This document shows, piece by piece, positions 7,553 through 14,286 of a stretch of DNA of 21,441 nucleotides. The notes beneath the pieces are model-generated. The model ran no database searches. It saw nothing but the letters and a program-made list of their open reading frames with translations, and was not told the origin of the DNA. A program made the translations under genes and the position numbers. The first letter of the stretch is position 1; every line of letters starts with the position of its first letter. Source of the DNA: an uncultured Alistipes sp. (GTDB lineage Bacteria; Bacteroidota; Bacteroidia; Bacteroidales; Rikenellaceae); contig CATKXN010000038.1 of NCBI GenBank assembly GCA_949840605.1, positions 1 through 21,441 of the forward strand, given 5' to 3'.

Positions 7553-8878
7553 ATGACAGACGAATTGATGTCGGAAATCAAGGCCCCGCGCACGAACGGC
7601 TCGATCATTACGGTCGTAGGCGTCGGCGGCGCCGGGGGCAATGCCGTGAACCACATGTGGAATCTCGGCATCAGAGGGGTTACGTTCATGGTCTGCAACA
7701 CCGACCAGCAGGCGCTCGACAAGAGTCCCGTGGAGCAGAAGATCCGCCTCGGAGCCGAGGGCCTCGGAGCCGGCAACGACCCCGAGAACGGACGCCGTGC
7801 GGCCGTCGAGTCGCTGCCCGAAATCAGGCAGACGCTCGAGGAGGCCGGTACGAAGATGATCTTCATCACGGCCGGTATGGGCGGCGGCACGGGTACGGGC
7901 GCTTCGCCCGTCATCGCCAAGCTGGCCCGGGAGATGGGACTGCTGACGGTGGCCATCGTCACCTCGCCGCTGGCCGTCGAGGGTAAGATCCGTTACGAAC
8001 AGGCGTTCCGCGGTATCGAGGAGCTGCGCCAGAACGCCGATTCGCTGCTGATCATCAACAACGAGAACATTCTGGAGATTTACGGCCGCCTCTCGCTCAA
8101 ACAGGCTTTCGGCAAGGCCGACGACATCCTGGCTTCGGCTGCGAAGGGCATCGCCGAAATCATCACCGTCGAGAGCGACCTGGTGAACGTCGACTTCGCC
8201 GATGTCTCGAAGGTGATGCGCGACAGCGGCCGGGCCCACATGGCCGTCGCCACGGCCGAGGGCGACAACCGTGCCGAGACGGTCGCCGAGGCGTCGCTGC
8301 GCTCGCCGCTGCTGGACCACAACCTCATTTCGGGAGCCAAGAACATCCTGCTGAACATCTCGGTTTCGGATGCCGACGCCCTGATGTACGAGGAGGTGGT
8401 GCGGATCCTGGAGTATATCCAGGCTCACGCCAGTGTGCAGGACGATCACGGGGTGATCCATAACGCCAATATCATCTGGGGTACGAGCGAGAAGCCGCAG
8501 CTGGGCAATTCCATCGAACTGGTGGTGGTCGCCACGGGCTTCGAGGGCGAGGCGCAGTCCGGTGTGATGAAGCAGATCATTCCCCCGGCCCATATCGTCG
8601 AGCCGGTCGCCAAGGAACCTGCTGCCGCCCCCGTGCTGGAACCGATCAAGCCCTTGCCGCCCAAGGTCGCGCAGCGCCAGCCCGAGCAGGTGATGCTCGG
8701 GGCCAAGCCGACCCGTTACAGCAATATCGAGAGCCTGCTGGCCAAGCCCGCCTACCAGTCGCGCAACTCGAAATTCGTCGTGCAGATGCCCGGCGGCCGC
8801 AAAGAGGTACTGAAAGACGACACGGCGGAAGCCCAGGCCCCGAAAGAGAAGGCGCAGGGCGGCTCGCTGTTCGATTAA
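7553..8878 (+). CDS. ftsZ: Cell division protein FtsZ
   Basis: FtsZ is the tubulin-like GTPase that polymerises into the division ring. The 441-residue protein begins MTDELMSEIKAPRTNG and enters the GTPase fold at ITVVGVGGAGGNAVNHM. The tubulin signature GGGTGTGA is at residues 110-117, and the T7 synergy loop NVDFADVSKVM is intact, so GTP hydrolysis should work. A linker (about 325-390) precedes KPAYQSRN (398-405), possibly the conserved C-terminal peptide that binds FtsA, then about 37 residues ending GGSLFD. The frame is open to a TTG at 7529 (eight more residues), but the ATG at 7553 is preferred because AAAAAGCGAAATAACGAT upstream is a typical AT-rich Bacteroidetes leader. It is separated from ftsA by 221 bp, so separate regulation is possible, but I see no clear TAnnTTTG promoter. 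Confidence 0.97.
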   Translation: MTDELMSEIKAPRTNGSIITVVGVGGAGGNAVNHMWNLGIRGVTFMVCNTDQQALDKSPVEQKIRLGAEGLGAGNDPENGRRAAVESLPEIRQTLEEAGTKMIFITAGMGGGTGTGASPVIAKLAREMGLLTVAIVTSPLAVEGKIRYEQAFRGIEELRQNADSLLIINNENILEIYGRLSLKQAFGKADDILASAAKGIAEIITVESDLVNVDFADVSKVMRDSGRAHMAVATAEGDNRAETVAEASLRSPLLDHNLISGAKNILLNISVSDADALMYEEVVRILEYIQAHASVQDDHGVIHNANIIWGTSEKPQLGNSIELVVVATGFEGEAQSGVMKQIIPPAHIVEPVAKEPAAAPVLEPIKPLPPKVAQRQPEQVMLGAKPTRYSNIESLLAKPAYQSRNSKFVVQMPGGRKEVLKDDTAEAQAPKEKAQGGSLFD

Positions 8879-8894
8879 CCAATAACCTGTCAGT

Positions 8895-10175
8895 TTGGAA
8901 GAAACTCATCACTGGATTGCGTTCAATGGGTTCGAAGCCCATATCGCCGTGCTGTGCGCGGTGACATTCTGTCTGTTGTGTGTTTCGGCGCTCGTATCGG
9001 GTGCCGAGACTTCGTTTTTCTCCCTTTCGCACAACGATGTCCGCCGGTTGCAGAACAGCAGGTCGACGTCGGCCGCCGCCGTGCTGCGCCTGCTGACCGA
9101 CGTCGATCTGCTGCTGGCCACGATTTTGGTGGTCAACAACCTGGTGAACATCTGCATCGTCATTCTCACGGCCCATATCATCGACTCGCTTTTCACGTTC
9201 CTGCGTTTCGAATTCCTGTTCAAGACCGTGCTGGTGACCTTTCTGCTGCTGCTCTTCGGCGAAATACTGCCCAAGGTGCTGGCGCAGACCGTCCCCGTGC
9301 GTTTCGCCTCGACGGTGGCCCGGCCCCTCGTGCTGCTGCGGTGGATTTTCTATCCGCTGTCGTACATCCTCGTCCGCACGAGCAGCCGCATCAGCGAGAA
9401 GGCCGCCCACAAAAGCGAGATTTCCCTCGACGAACTGGCCGACGCCGTGGACATGACCCAGAACACGAGCCCCGAGGAGCACGTGATGCTGTCGGGGATC
9501 GTCAACTTCGTCAATACCGAGGTGCAGGAGATCATGAAACCCCGCGTGGACATCACGGCGCTCGATGCCACGGACGACTACGAAACGGTCAAGAAGACGA
9601 TCATCGAATCGGGATTCTCGCGCATCCCGGTCTATGAGGAGGATATCGATAACATCCGCGGCACGCTTTACGTCAAGGACCTGCTGCCCTACATCAACAA
9701 CGGCAGCGATTTCGCCTGGCAGCAGCTGGTCCGCAAACCCTACTTCGTGCCCGAGCACAAGAAGATCAACGACCTGCTGGCCGATTTCCAGTCGAACAAG
9801 GTCCACATGGCCATCGTCGTCGACGAGTACGGCTCGACGCTGGGGCTGGTATCGCTGGAGGACATCATCGAGGAGATCGTGGGCGAGATTTCCGACGAGA
9901 GCGACAACGACGAGTCGTTCTATACGTGTCTCGATCCCAAGTGCTATGTGTTCGAGGGCAAGACCCACCTCGGAGATTTCGAACGTATACTCGACATCGG
10001 CGAGGAGACCTTCGCCGACGTGCGGGGCGAGGCTGAGACCCTCGCGGGGCTGATGCTCGAACTCAAACGCGACTTCCCGCGCAAAGGCGACGTCTTCACC
10101 TCGCACGACATCCGTTTCACGGTGCAGGAGATGGACGGGCACCGCATCGACAAAATCCGTGTAGACCTCCAATGA
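8895..10175 (+). CDS. gldE: CNNM/CBS/CorC-HlyC membrane protein, GldE-like
   Basis: A 426-residue membrane protein with the order CNNM/DUF21 (about 15-165, four hydrophobic stretches; SGAETSFFSLS and FGEILPK are family motifs), a CBS pair (about 200-325) and a CorC_HlyC domain (about 340-426). The signature GLVSLEDIIEEIVGEISDE is clear. Relatives include hemolysin-C-like and CorC-type putative magnesium or cobalt transporters and GldE, named from Flavobacterium gliding. GldE is my best match because of the Bacteroidetes context and the downstream PPTase gene, but gliding is not implied. The start must be non-AUG: the frame opens at TTG 8895, 16 bp after ftsZ, and the first ATG is codon 187, inside the protein. 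The stop overlaps the PPTase start (ATGA, 10172-10175). Confidence 0.85.
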   Translation: MEETHHWIAFNGFEAHIAVLCAVTFCLLCVSALVSGAETSFFSLSHNDVRRLQNSRSTSAAAVLRLLTDVDLLLATILVVNNLVNICIVILTAHIIDSLFTFLRFEFLFKTVLVTFLLLLFGEILPKVLAQTVPVRFASTVARPLVLLRWIFYPLSYILVRTSSRISEKAAHKSEISLDELADAVDMTQNTSPEEHVMLSGIVNFVNTEVQEIMKPRVDITALDATDDYETVKKTIIESGFSRIPVYEEDIDNIRGTLYVKDLLPYINNGSDFAWQQLVRKPYFVPEHKKINDLLADFQSNKVHMAIVVDEYGSTLGLVSLEDIIEEIVGEISDESDNDESFYTCLDPKCYVFEGKTHLGDFERILDIGEETFADVRGEAETLAGLMLELKRDFPRKGDVFTSHDIRFTVQEMDGHRIDKIRVDLQ

Positions 10176-10738
10176 TTCCGAAACTGCTGGTCGAACCGCC
10201 GGTGACTGCCGATGAGGCGGCCCGCTGGACGACGCCCGAAGAGCGCGCCGAGGCGGCGGCGTTCGGCTCGGCGCGCCGCCGGGCGGAGTTTCTCGGCTGG
10301 CGGGCCCTCGTGCGGCGCGAACTGGGGGCGGAGTTGCGGATCGGCTACGACGCCGTGGGGGCTCCCGTGCTGTGGGGCTCGGAACTTCGCATTTCGGTTG
10401 CGCATTGTGCGGGCCGCATCGCCGTCTGCATCTCTACGGAACGTTGCGCCGTGGACATCGAACCCGTGTCGCGCGATTTCAGCCGGGCCGAAGACCGGTA
10501 TACGACCCCTTCCGAACGCGGTCTTTCCGACGATCCGCTGTGGCCGGGAATCGTCTGGTGCGCCAAGGAGACGCTCTATAAGTACGCCGGACGCCGGGAA
10601 CTGGATTTCCGGAACGACCTCCGCATCGAGGGTGCGGACCTCGCGGCGGGCAGGCTGACAGGGCGGATCGAAAACGGAGAGCCCGTGGAGCTCTCCGTGC
10701 GCCGTGAAGACGGCTATATGGTCGTATATATCCTGTAG
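10172..10738 (+). CDS. 4'-phosphopantetheinyl transferase superfamily protein
   Basis: Enzymes of this Sfp/AcpT-like family move 4'-phosphopantetheine from coenzyme A to a serine of an acyl or peptidyl carrier protein. The 188-residue protein is short for the family but has all three motifs: ISVAHC (74-79), AVDIEPV with Asp95 and Glu97 for magnesium binding, and WCAKETLYKYAG (129-140) with the catalytic Glu133 and Lys137 positions. The ATG overlaps the gldE-like stop by 4 bp, so the two are translationally coupled. No carrier-protein or synthase gene is nearby, so the target cannot be named; the general fatty-acid ACP or a distant pathway is possible. It ends the plus-strand gene run. The following 51-bp gap to the convergent barrel gene shows no convincing terminator. 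Confidence 0.9.
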   Translation: MIPKLLVEPPVTADEAARWTTPEERAEAAAFGSARRRAEFLGWRALVRRELGAELRIGYDAVGAPVLWGSELRISVAHCAGRIAVCISTERCAVDIEPVSRDFSRAEDRYTTPSERGLSDDPLWPGIVWCAKETLYKYAGRRELDFRNDLRIEGADLAAGRLTGRIENGEPVELSVRREDGYMVVYIL

Positions 10739-10789
10739 ACGCCTGGCGGGGACTGTACGCGGGCCGCAGAATACGCGTCGGGATTCCTG

Positions 10790-12205
10790 CTAAAATGCCT
10801 CCGAGGCGGTGAACAGGAATGCCGAGGAGCGTTTGCGGTCCCACGGCAGGTTCTGGTTGCCGAAGTTGCCCCATCCGTAGTCGAGGCGGATGTTCATGCG
10901 GTTCTTGAATTCGAAGCGGTAGCCGCATCCGAAACTGCACAGCGTGTTGCCCCAGCGGAACTTATCCGTGCCCCAGACCTGCCCGCCGCCGATCCATCCC
11001 ACGATGCCGTGGCGGCGGTAGATTTTCTGCCGCAGTTCGAATTGCGTTTCGACGAGCCGTTTGTCACGGTAGCGACCCTCGTAGTAGCCGCGCATGCGCT
11101 CCATGCCGCCCATCTTGGCGTACATATGCCACGAGGGCGTCCCGACCGTGACGTCCGCATAGAGGTCGTAGGCCAGCACGGCCCCTTTCCAGAGCTTTTG
11201 GTAGAAGTCGAAGGTCAGCGTGAAGCGTCCGAACGTGCGGCGGGTGTTGCCCAGCCATTCGGGATACCATTTGGCTTCGCCCTTGATGAAAATGCCCTTC
11301 GAGGCGTTGAACGTCACGTCGCGCGTGTCGTACTGGGCGAAGAGTCCGATGTTGGTGTTGAAGGCGTTGGGTTTGTCGCCCGTCGCGGCGATGTAATTCG
11401 AGAAGGGGTCTTGTTTCTCGGGGTCGTAGCGTTTGCCATCCTGGTCGTACATTTCGCCGATCTGTCCGCCCGGTTTCGCCACCTCGTCGTTGTCGATCTT
11501 CCGCATGTATTCCACCATGCCGGAGCTCTTATATTTGGCCCCGGTGTAGTCGATGCCGCCGCTGACGCCGACATAGAAGCGCCCCACGAGCGACGTGCAG
11601 TAGGAGATGCGGAAGATGCCCATCGTCGTGGTGAGGTCCTGCGCGTACCCCTCCTTGCCGGCCTGGTAGCCCACGCCGTAGAAAGCCCCGGGAAAATAGA
11701 CGAAGGCTCCCGAGTAGCTCAGCCGCTGTTTGTTGTGGTTGTAGATGTTGTCGCCCGAGAAACGCAGCAGCACGAACTTCTCGGTCGTGAAGTTGCCGTA
11801 GATCGAGATGTTCGACGGCGCGGTGACCGAGTCGGTGCGGTCGAGCCGGTAGAGGCCCGCCAGCAGGAAGCCGATGCCGAATCCGACGTCCGACGAGTAG
11901 TTGGGACCGGGCGCGATGCTCCAGTCGATCTTCTTTTCGAAGGTCCGGTCGACGTTCGAACGGCTGTAATAGTCGATGATGCGGCGGATGAGTCCGGGGC
12001 GTTTCACCGGTGCGGCGAGGGCCGAGGTGTCGGCCTTCCGGACGTGTCGGGCATTGGGGTGCGCTTCGGCCTGTCCGATCTGCGAAAGCGTCGTTTCGGT
12101 CGAGGGATAATTCTCCTTCGAAAGCACCGTGTCCTGGGCGGATGCCGGGCCGGCGGCCAGCAGCAGGAGAACTGCGGGGAAGAGGAGTATGATGCTTTTT
12201 TTCAT
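10790..12205 (-). CDS. Outer-membrane beta-barrel protein of the Omp85 (BamA/TamA) type without POTRA domains
   Basis: A 471-residue exported protein with a cleavable signal peptide (MKKSIILLFPAVLLLLAAGPASA, cleavage before QD). After a polar stretch of about 70 residues the rest is alternating beta-strand-like sequence with many Tyr, Gly and Asn. GGMERMRGYYEGRYRDK (about 366-382) matches the conserved Omp85 VRGY/F region of the barrel, and the chain ends in Phe, as barrel proteins usually do. No POTRA repeats fit between signal and barrel, so this is not BamA itself; such barrel-only members are common in Bacteroidetes and mostly uncharacterised. The frame extends upstream to 12562, but the ATG at 12205 fits the signal peptide and lies 24 bases after the -7 box of a good promoter. 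It is monocistronic, converging with the PPTase gene. Confidence 0.88.
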   Translation of the reverse strand: MKKSIILLFPAVLLLLAAGPASAQDTVLSKENYPSTETTLSQIGQAEAHPNARHVRKADTSALAAPVKRPGLIRRIIDYYSRSNVDRTFEKKIDWSIAPGPNYSSDVGFGIGFLLAGLYRLDRTDSVTAPSNISIYGNFTTEKFVLLRFSGDNIYNHNKQRLSYSGAFVYFPGAFYGVGYQAGKEGYAQDLTTTMGIFRISYCTSLVGRFYVGVSGGIDYTGAKYKSSGMVEYMRKIDNDEVAKPGGQIGEMYDQDGKRYDPEKQDPFSNYIAATGDKPNAFNTNIGLFAQYDTRDVTFNASKGIFIKGEAKWYPEWLGNTRRTFGRFTLTFDFYQKLWKGAVLAYDLYADVTVGTPSWHMYAKMGGMERMRGYYEGRYRDKRLVETQFELRQKIYRRHGIVGWIGGGQVWGTDKFRWGNTLCSFGCGYRFEFKNRMNIRLDYGWGNFGNQNLPWDRKRSSAFLFTASEAF

Positions 12206-12229
12206 AACCAATGGGGTAGGAGTCGGATG

Positions 12230-12260
12230 CAAAGATAACCCTAATTTTCGGTTGTGCAAA
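12230..12260 (-). promoter_or_regulatory. Bacteroidetes-type promoter for the barrel gene
   Basis: On the minus strand TATCTTTG (12237-12230) matches the -7 consensus TAnnTTTG exactly. TTTG (12260-12257) stands 19 bases upstream as the -33 element. The predicted start site is near 12224, giving a leader of about 20 bases before the ATG at 12205. Confidence 0.75.
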
Positions 12261-12309
12261 ATGAACAATCGGAACCCCTGAAAGTGGCAACCAATCCGGG
12301 AAAAATTCC

Positions 12310-12317
12310 TACCTTTG
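12310..12317 (+). promoter_or_regulatory. Bacteroidetes -7 promoter element for the pentapeptide gene
   Basis: TACCTTTG matches TAnnTTTG exactly and lies 24 bases before the ATG at 12342. I see no clear TTG at the usual -33 distance, so strength is uncertain. It is divergent from the barrel-gene promoter, with the two -7 boxes about 72 bp apart. Confidence 0.6.
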
Positions 12318-12341
12318 TCGTAATTCAAACAATGTCCCTGT

Positions 12342-12983
12342 ATGGAAATCGCCCGTCCGCAACTGCCTCCCGAACCCGAAACCGGCGCCGATCCTGCGCG
12401 GATGCTCCTCGACGAGGAGATTGCCGACGCCGCTTTTCGCGGTGTCGGATTCGGTGCGCTCGTCCGCGAACACCTCTCCGTGCAGGGGTGCCGTTTTACC
12501 GGCTGTGTCTTTGCCGGAAGCGTGCTCGGGCATTCGCAGTTCTCGGATGTCGTCTTCCGCAACTGCGATTTCTCGAACGCCGACCTGCAGGGGTGCAGTT
12601 TTCACCGCGTGGAGTTCGCCGACTGCAAGCTGACGGGAACCGGTCTTGCCGAGACGACCCTCAACCACCTGCTGTTCGACCGCTGCAAGGGCGAATTCGC
12701 CAATTTCGCCTTCTCGCGGCTGCGCACGGTGCGCTTCGCCGGATGCCGGATGCGCAGCGCGGCCTTCGGCGACTGCCGTTTCGAGCGCGTGGAGTTCGCG
12801 CAGTGCGAGCTGGCGATGGCCGAGTTTTTCGGAACCCGCCTGCGGGGCGTGTCGTTCGCCGATTCGGACATCCGCGGGATACGGGTCCGCGAGATCGACT
12901 CCTTCGAGCTGAAAGGCGTGAAGATCAGCGTGCTTCAGGCCGCCGAACTGGCCCGGCTGCTGGGGGTCGAAATCGAGGAGTGA
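12342..12983 (+). CDS. Qnr-like pentapeptide-repeat protein
   Basis: A 213-residue protein built largely of pentapeptide repeats of the form A(D/N)LxX or CxFxx, for example CRFTG CVFAG, CDFSN ADLQG CSFHR VEFAD CKLTG, and CRFER VEFAQ CEL. Such proteins fold into a right-handed quadrilateral beta helix. Two repeat blocks (about 30-105 and 110-185) are followed by LKGVKISVLQAAELARLLGVEIEE. This resembles the C-terminal ending of Qnr proteins (GVKL...QA...L..LG), as does the length (Qnr about 218). Qnr and relatives mimic DNA and protect gyrase and topoisomerase IV from quinolones, but many chromosomal relatives have no known role, so resistance is not implied. The ATG at 12342 has its own -7 box. 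A strong hairpin follows the stop, and the gene appears monocistronic. Confidence 0.85.
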   Translation: MEIARPQLPPEPETGADPARMLLDEEIADAAFRGVGFGALVREHLSVQGCRFTGCVFAGSVLGHSQFSDVVFRNCDFSNADLQGCSFHRVEFADCKLTGTGLAETTLNHLLFDRCKGEFANFAFSRLRTVRFAGCRMRSAAFGDCRFERVEFAQCELAMAEFFGTRLRGVSFADSDIRGIRVREIDSFELKGVKISVLQAAELARLLGVEIEE

Positions 12984-13001
12984 GCCGGTTCCGGCAAATG
13001 C

Positions 13002-13033
13002 ACGGCCCGGACTTCGACGGAAGCCCGGGCCGT
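13002..13033. terminator. Bidirectional hairpin between convergent genes
   Basis: ACGGCCCGG (13002-13010) pairs perfectly with CCGGGCCGT (13025-13033). CTTC (13012-13015) pairs with GAAG (13020-13023) around a GACG loop, with one A-C mismatch between the stems. It lies 18 bp after the pentapeptide stop and 21 bp beyond the stop of the minus-strand protease gene, a position suited to ending both transcripts. The T runs on either side are weak. Confidence 0.7.
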
Positions 13034-13054
13034 TGCGTTGTGCGGTGCGCACGC

Positions 13055-14266
13055 TTATTTGAGTCCGATCTTTTTGAGGATCTCCTTGGGTACGCCGTTC
13101 TTGTTGACCAGCACGGTCATCGTCTTGTAGGCGACGAACGGACGCGAGAAGTACCAGTAGCCCGCGTAGGGTCCGGCCTGGGCCCACGAGTTCTTGACCT
13201 TGTAGTAGGGCGTGCCGTTCTGGTCGACGGCCGTGCCGACGATCTGCATGCCGTGGTCGTCGGTGGTCTCGTAGTTGTCGTATCCCTCCTGACGGAGCTC
13301 CTGCGTGATGGTGCGCTCCTTGCCGGGCTTTTCGAAGTTGTAGAGTGCGGCGTCCTTCTCCTTCTGGGTGAGTTTGCCCCACTTCTCGGCTTCGGTTCCC
13401 TCCATGCCTTCGAGGTCGGCCTCGGGGATGATGCCCAGCCCCTTGGTGCGGCTGAAGCCCTTCTCGCTGACGTCGGTGCCCCAGGCGATGGTATAGCCCT
13501 TTTCCAGGGAGTTGTCGATGACCTGCATGAATTCGTCCAGGGGCACGTTCCACACCTTGTCCCAGTTCCAGTTGTCGGGGACCTCCATGGCGAACTCCGT
13601 GTAGAAGGGGTGGTGGGTGAACGACGAGAATTCGATGTAATCGTTCATGTCGATCGGCAGCGACGCGGCGAACGATGCGGGGGTGTACTCCTTGCCCCCG
13701 TAGGTGAACTTCTCGGGCATGACGCCGAAATAGGCGTCGAGAATGCCGTTCAGTCCGGCCTGCCAGGCGGTCGTGAGTTTGCCTCCGTCGCGTCGTTTCG
13801 AGGCGGCGGCGATCACCGCGTCGGCGTAGGCCTTGATGACGGCGTCGATCTCGTCGAAATTGGGTTTGTCATAGCCGTAGTTCAGCCCCGGATAGACCTC
13901 CTCGGGGACGATGCCGTAGCGCTGGATGCCGCCGGTCACGTCGTGGGCCTGTCCGCCGACGGCGAGGTTCAGCGAACCGTGGAGCCGGACGTATTTCACC
14001 GCTTTTTCGAAATAGATGTTGCGCACGATCCACATCTCCGAGAGGTCCGTTTCGGGACCTCCGGCGCGGAGGATCTCGCTTTCGAGGAACGAAAGGGTCG
14101 AGTAGCACCAGCAGGTGCCGCTGCGGCTCTGGTCCTTGACGGAGGTGACGGGCATGATCTTGACGTCGGTGAACCGGTAGCCCTCCGGGGCGGCCGTTCC
14201 GGGCGTTTGTGCCGCGGCTCCTCCTGCGAGGCAGAGCGCGAATGCGGCGAGGATGAGGTTTTTCAT
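13055..14266 (-). CDS. Secreted C1-family cysteine protease, bleomycin-hydrolase/PepC-like
   Basis: A 403-residue papain-fold protease related to the C1B bleomycin hydrolase/aminopeptidase C family. An N-terminal signal peptide (MKNLILAAFALCLAGGAAA, cleavage before QT) sends it out of the cytoplasm, unlike classic cytoplasmic PepC. The catalytic triad is visible as Cys52 in DQSRSGTCWCYS, His338 in DDHGMQIVG and Asn359 in VKNSWA; Gln46 fits the oxyanion position. The large middle region is typical of C1B members. The frame reads far upstream into topA, but the ATG at 14266 matches the signal peptide. It lies 20 bp after the topA stop, so it is probably co-transcribed with topA. The substrate is unknown; peptide turnover in the periplasm or at the surface is a reasonable guess. 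Confidence 0.92.
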   Translation of the reverse strand: MKNLILAAFALCLAGGAAAQTPGTAAPEGYRFTDVKIMPVTSVKDQSRSGTCWCYSTLSFLESEILRAGGPETDLSEMWIVRNIYFEKAVKYVRLHGSLNLAVGGQAHDVTGGIQRYGIVPEEVYPGLNYGYDKPNFDEIDAVIKAYADAVIAAASKRRDGGKLTTAWQAGLNGILDAYFGVMPEKFTYGGKEYTPASFAASLPIDMNDYIEFSSFTHHPFYTEFAMEVPDNWNWDKVWNVPLDEFMQVIDNSLEKGYTIAWGTDVSEKGFSRTKGLGIIPEADLEGMEGTEAEKWGKLTQKEKDAALYNFEKPGKERTITQELRQEGYDNYETTDDHGMQIVGTAVDQNGTPYYKVKNSWAQAGPYAGYWYFSRPFVAYKTMTVLVNKNGVPKEILKKIGLK

Positions 14267-14286
14267 GGTATGACGGGTTTTTGTCG

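Noticed and set aside
10739..10789. Terminator between the PPTase gene and the barrel gene
   Set aside because: No stem of useful length with a loop of at least three bases was found; GCCTCcGAGGC at the edge has a one-base loop and lies in the coding end of the barrel gene.
14267..14286. Fusion of the protease with an upstream minus-strand segment (frame open to 15682)
   Set aside because: The extra N-terminal sequence lies inside topA in another frame, while the ATG at 14266 begins a clear signal peptide.
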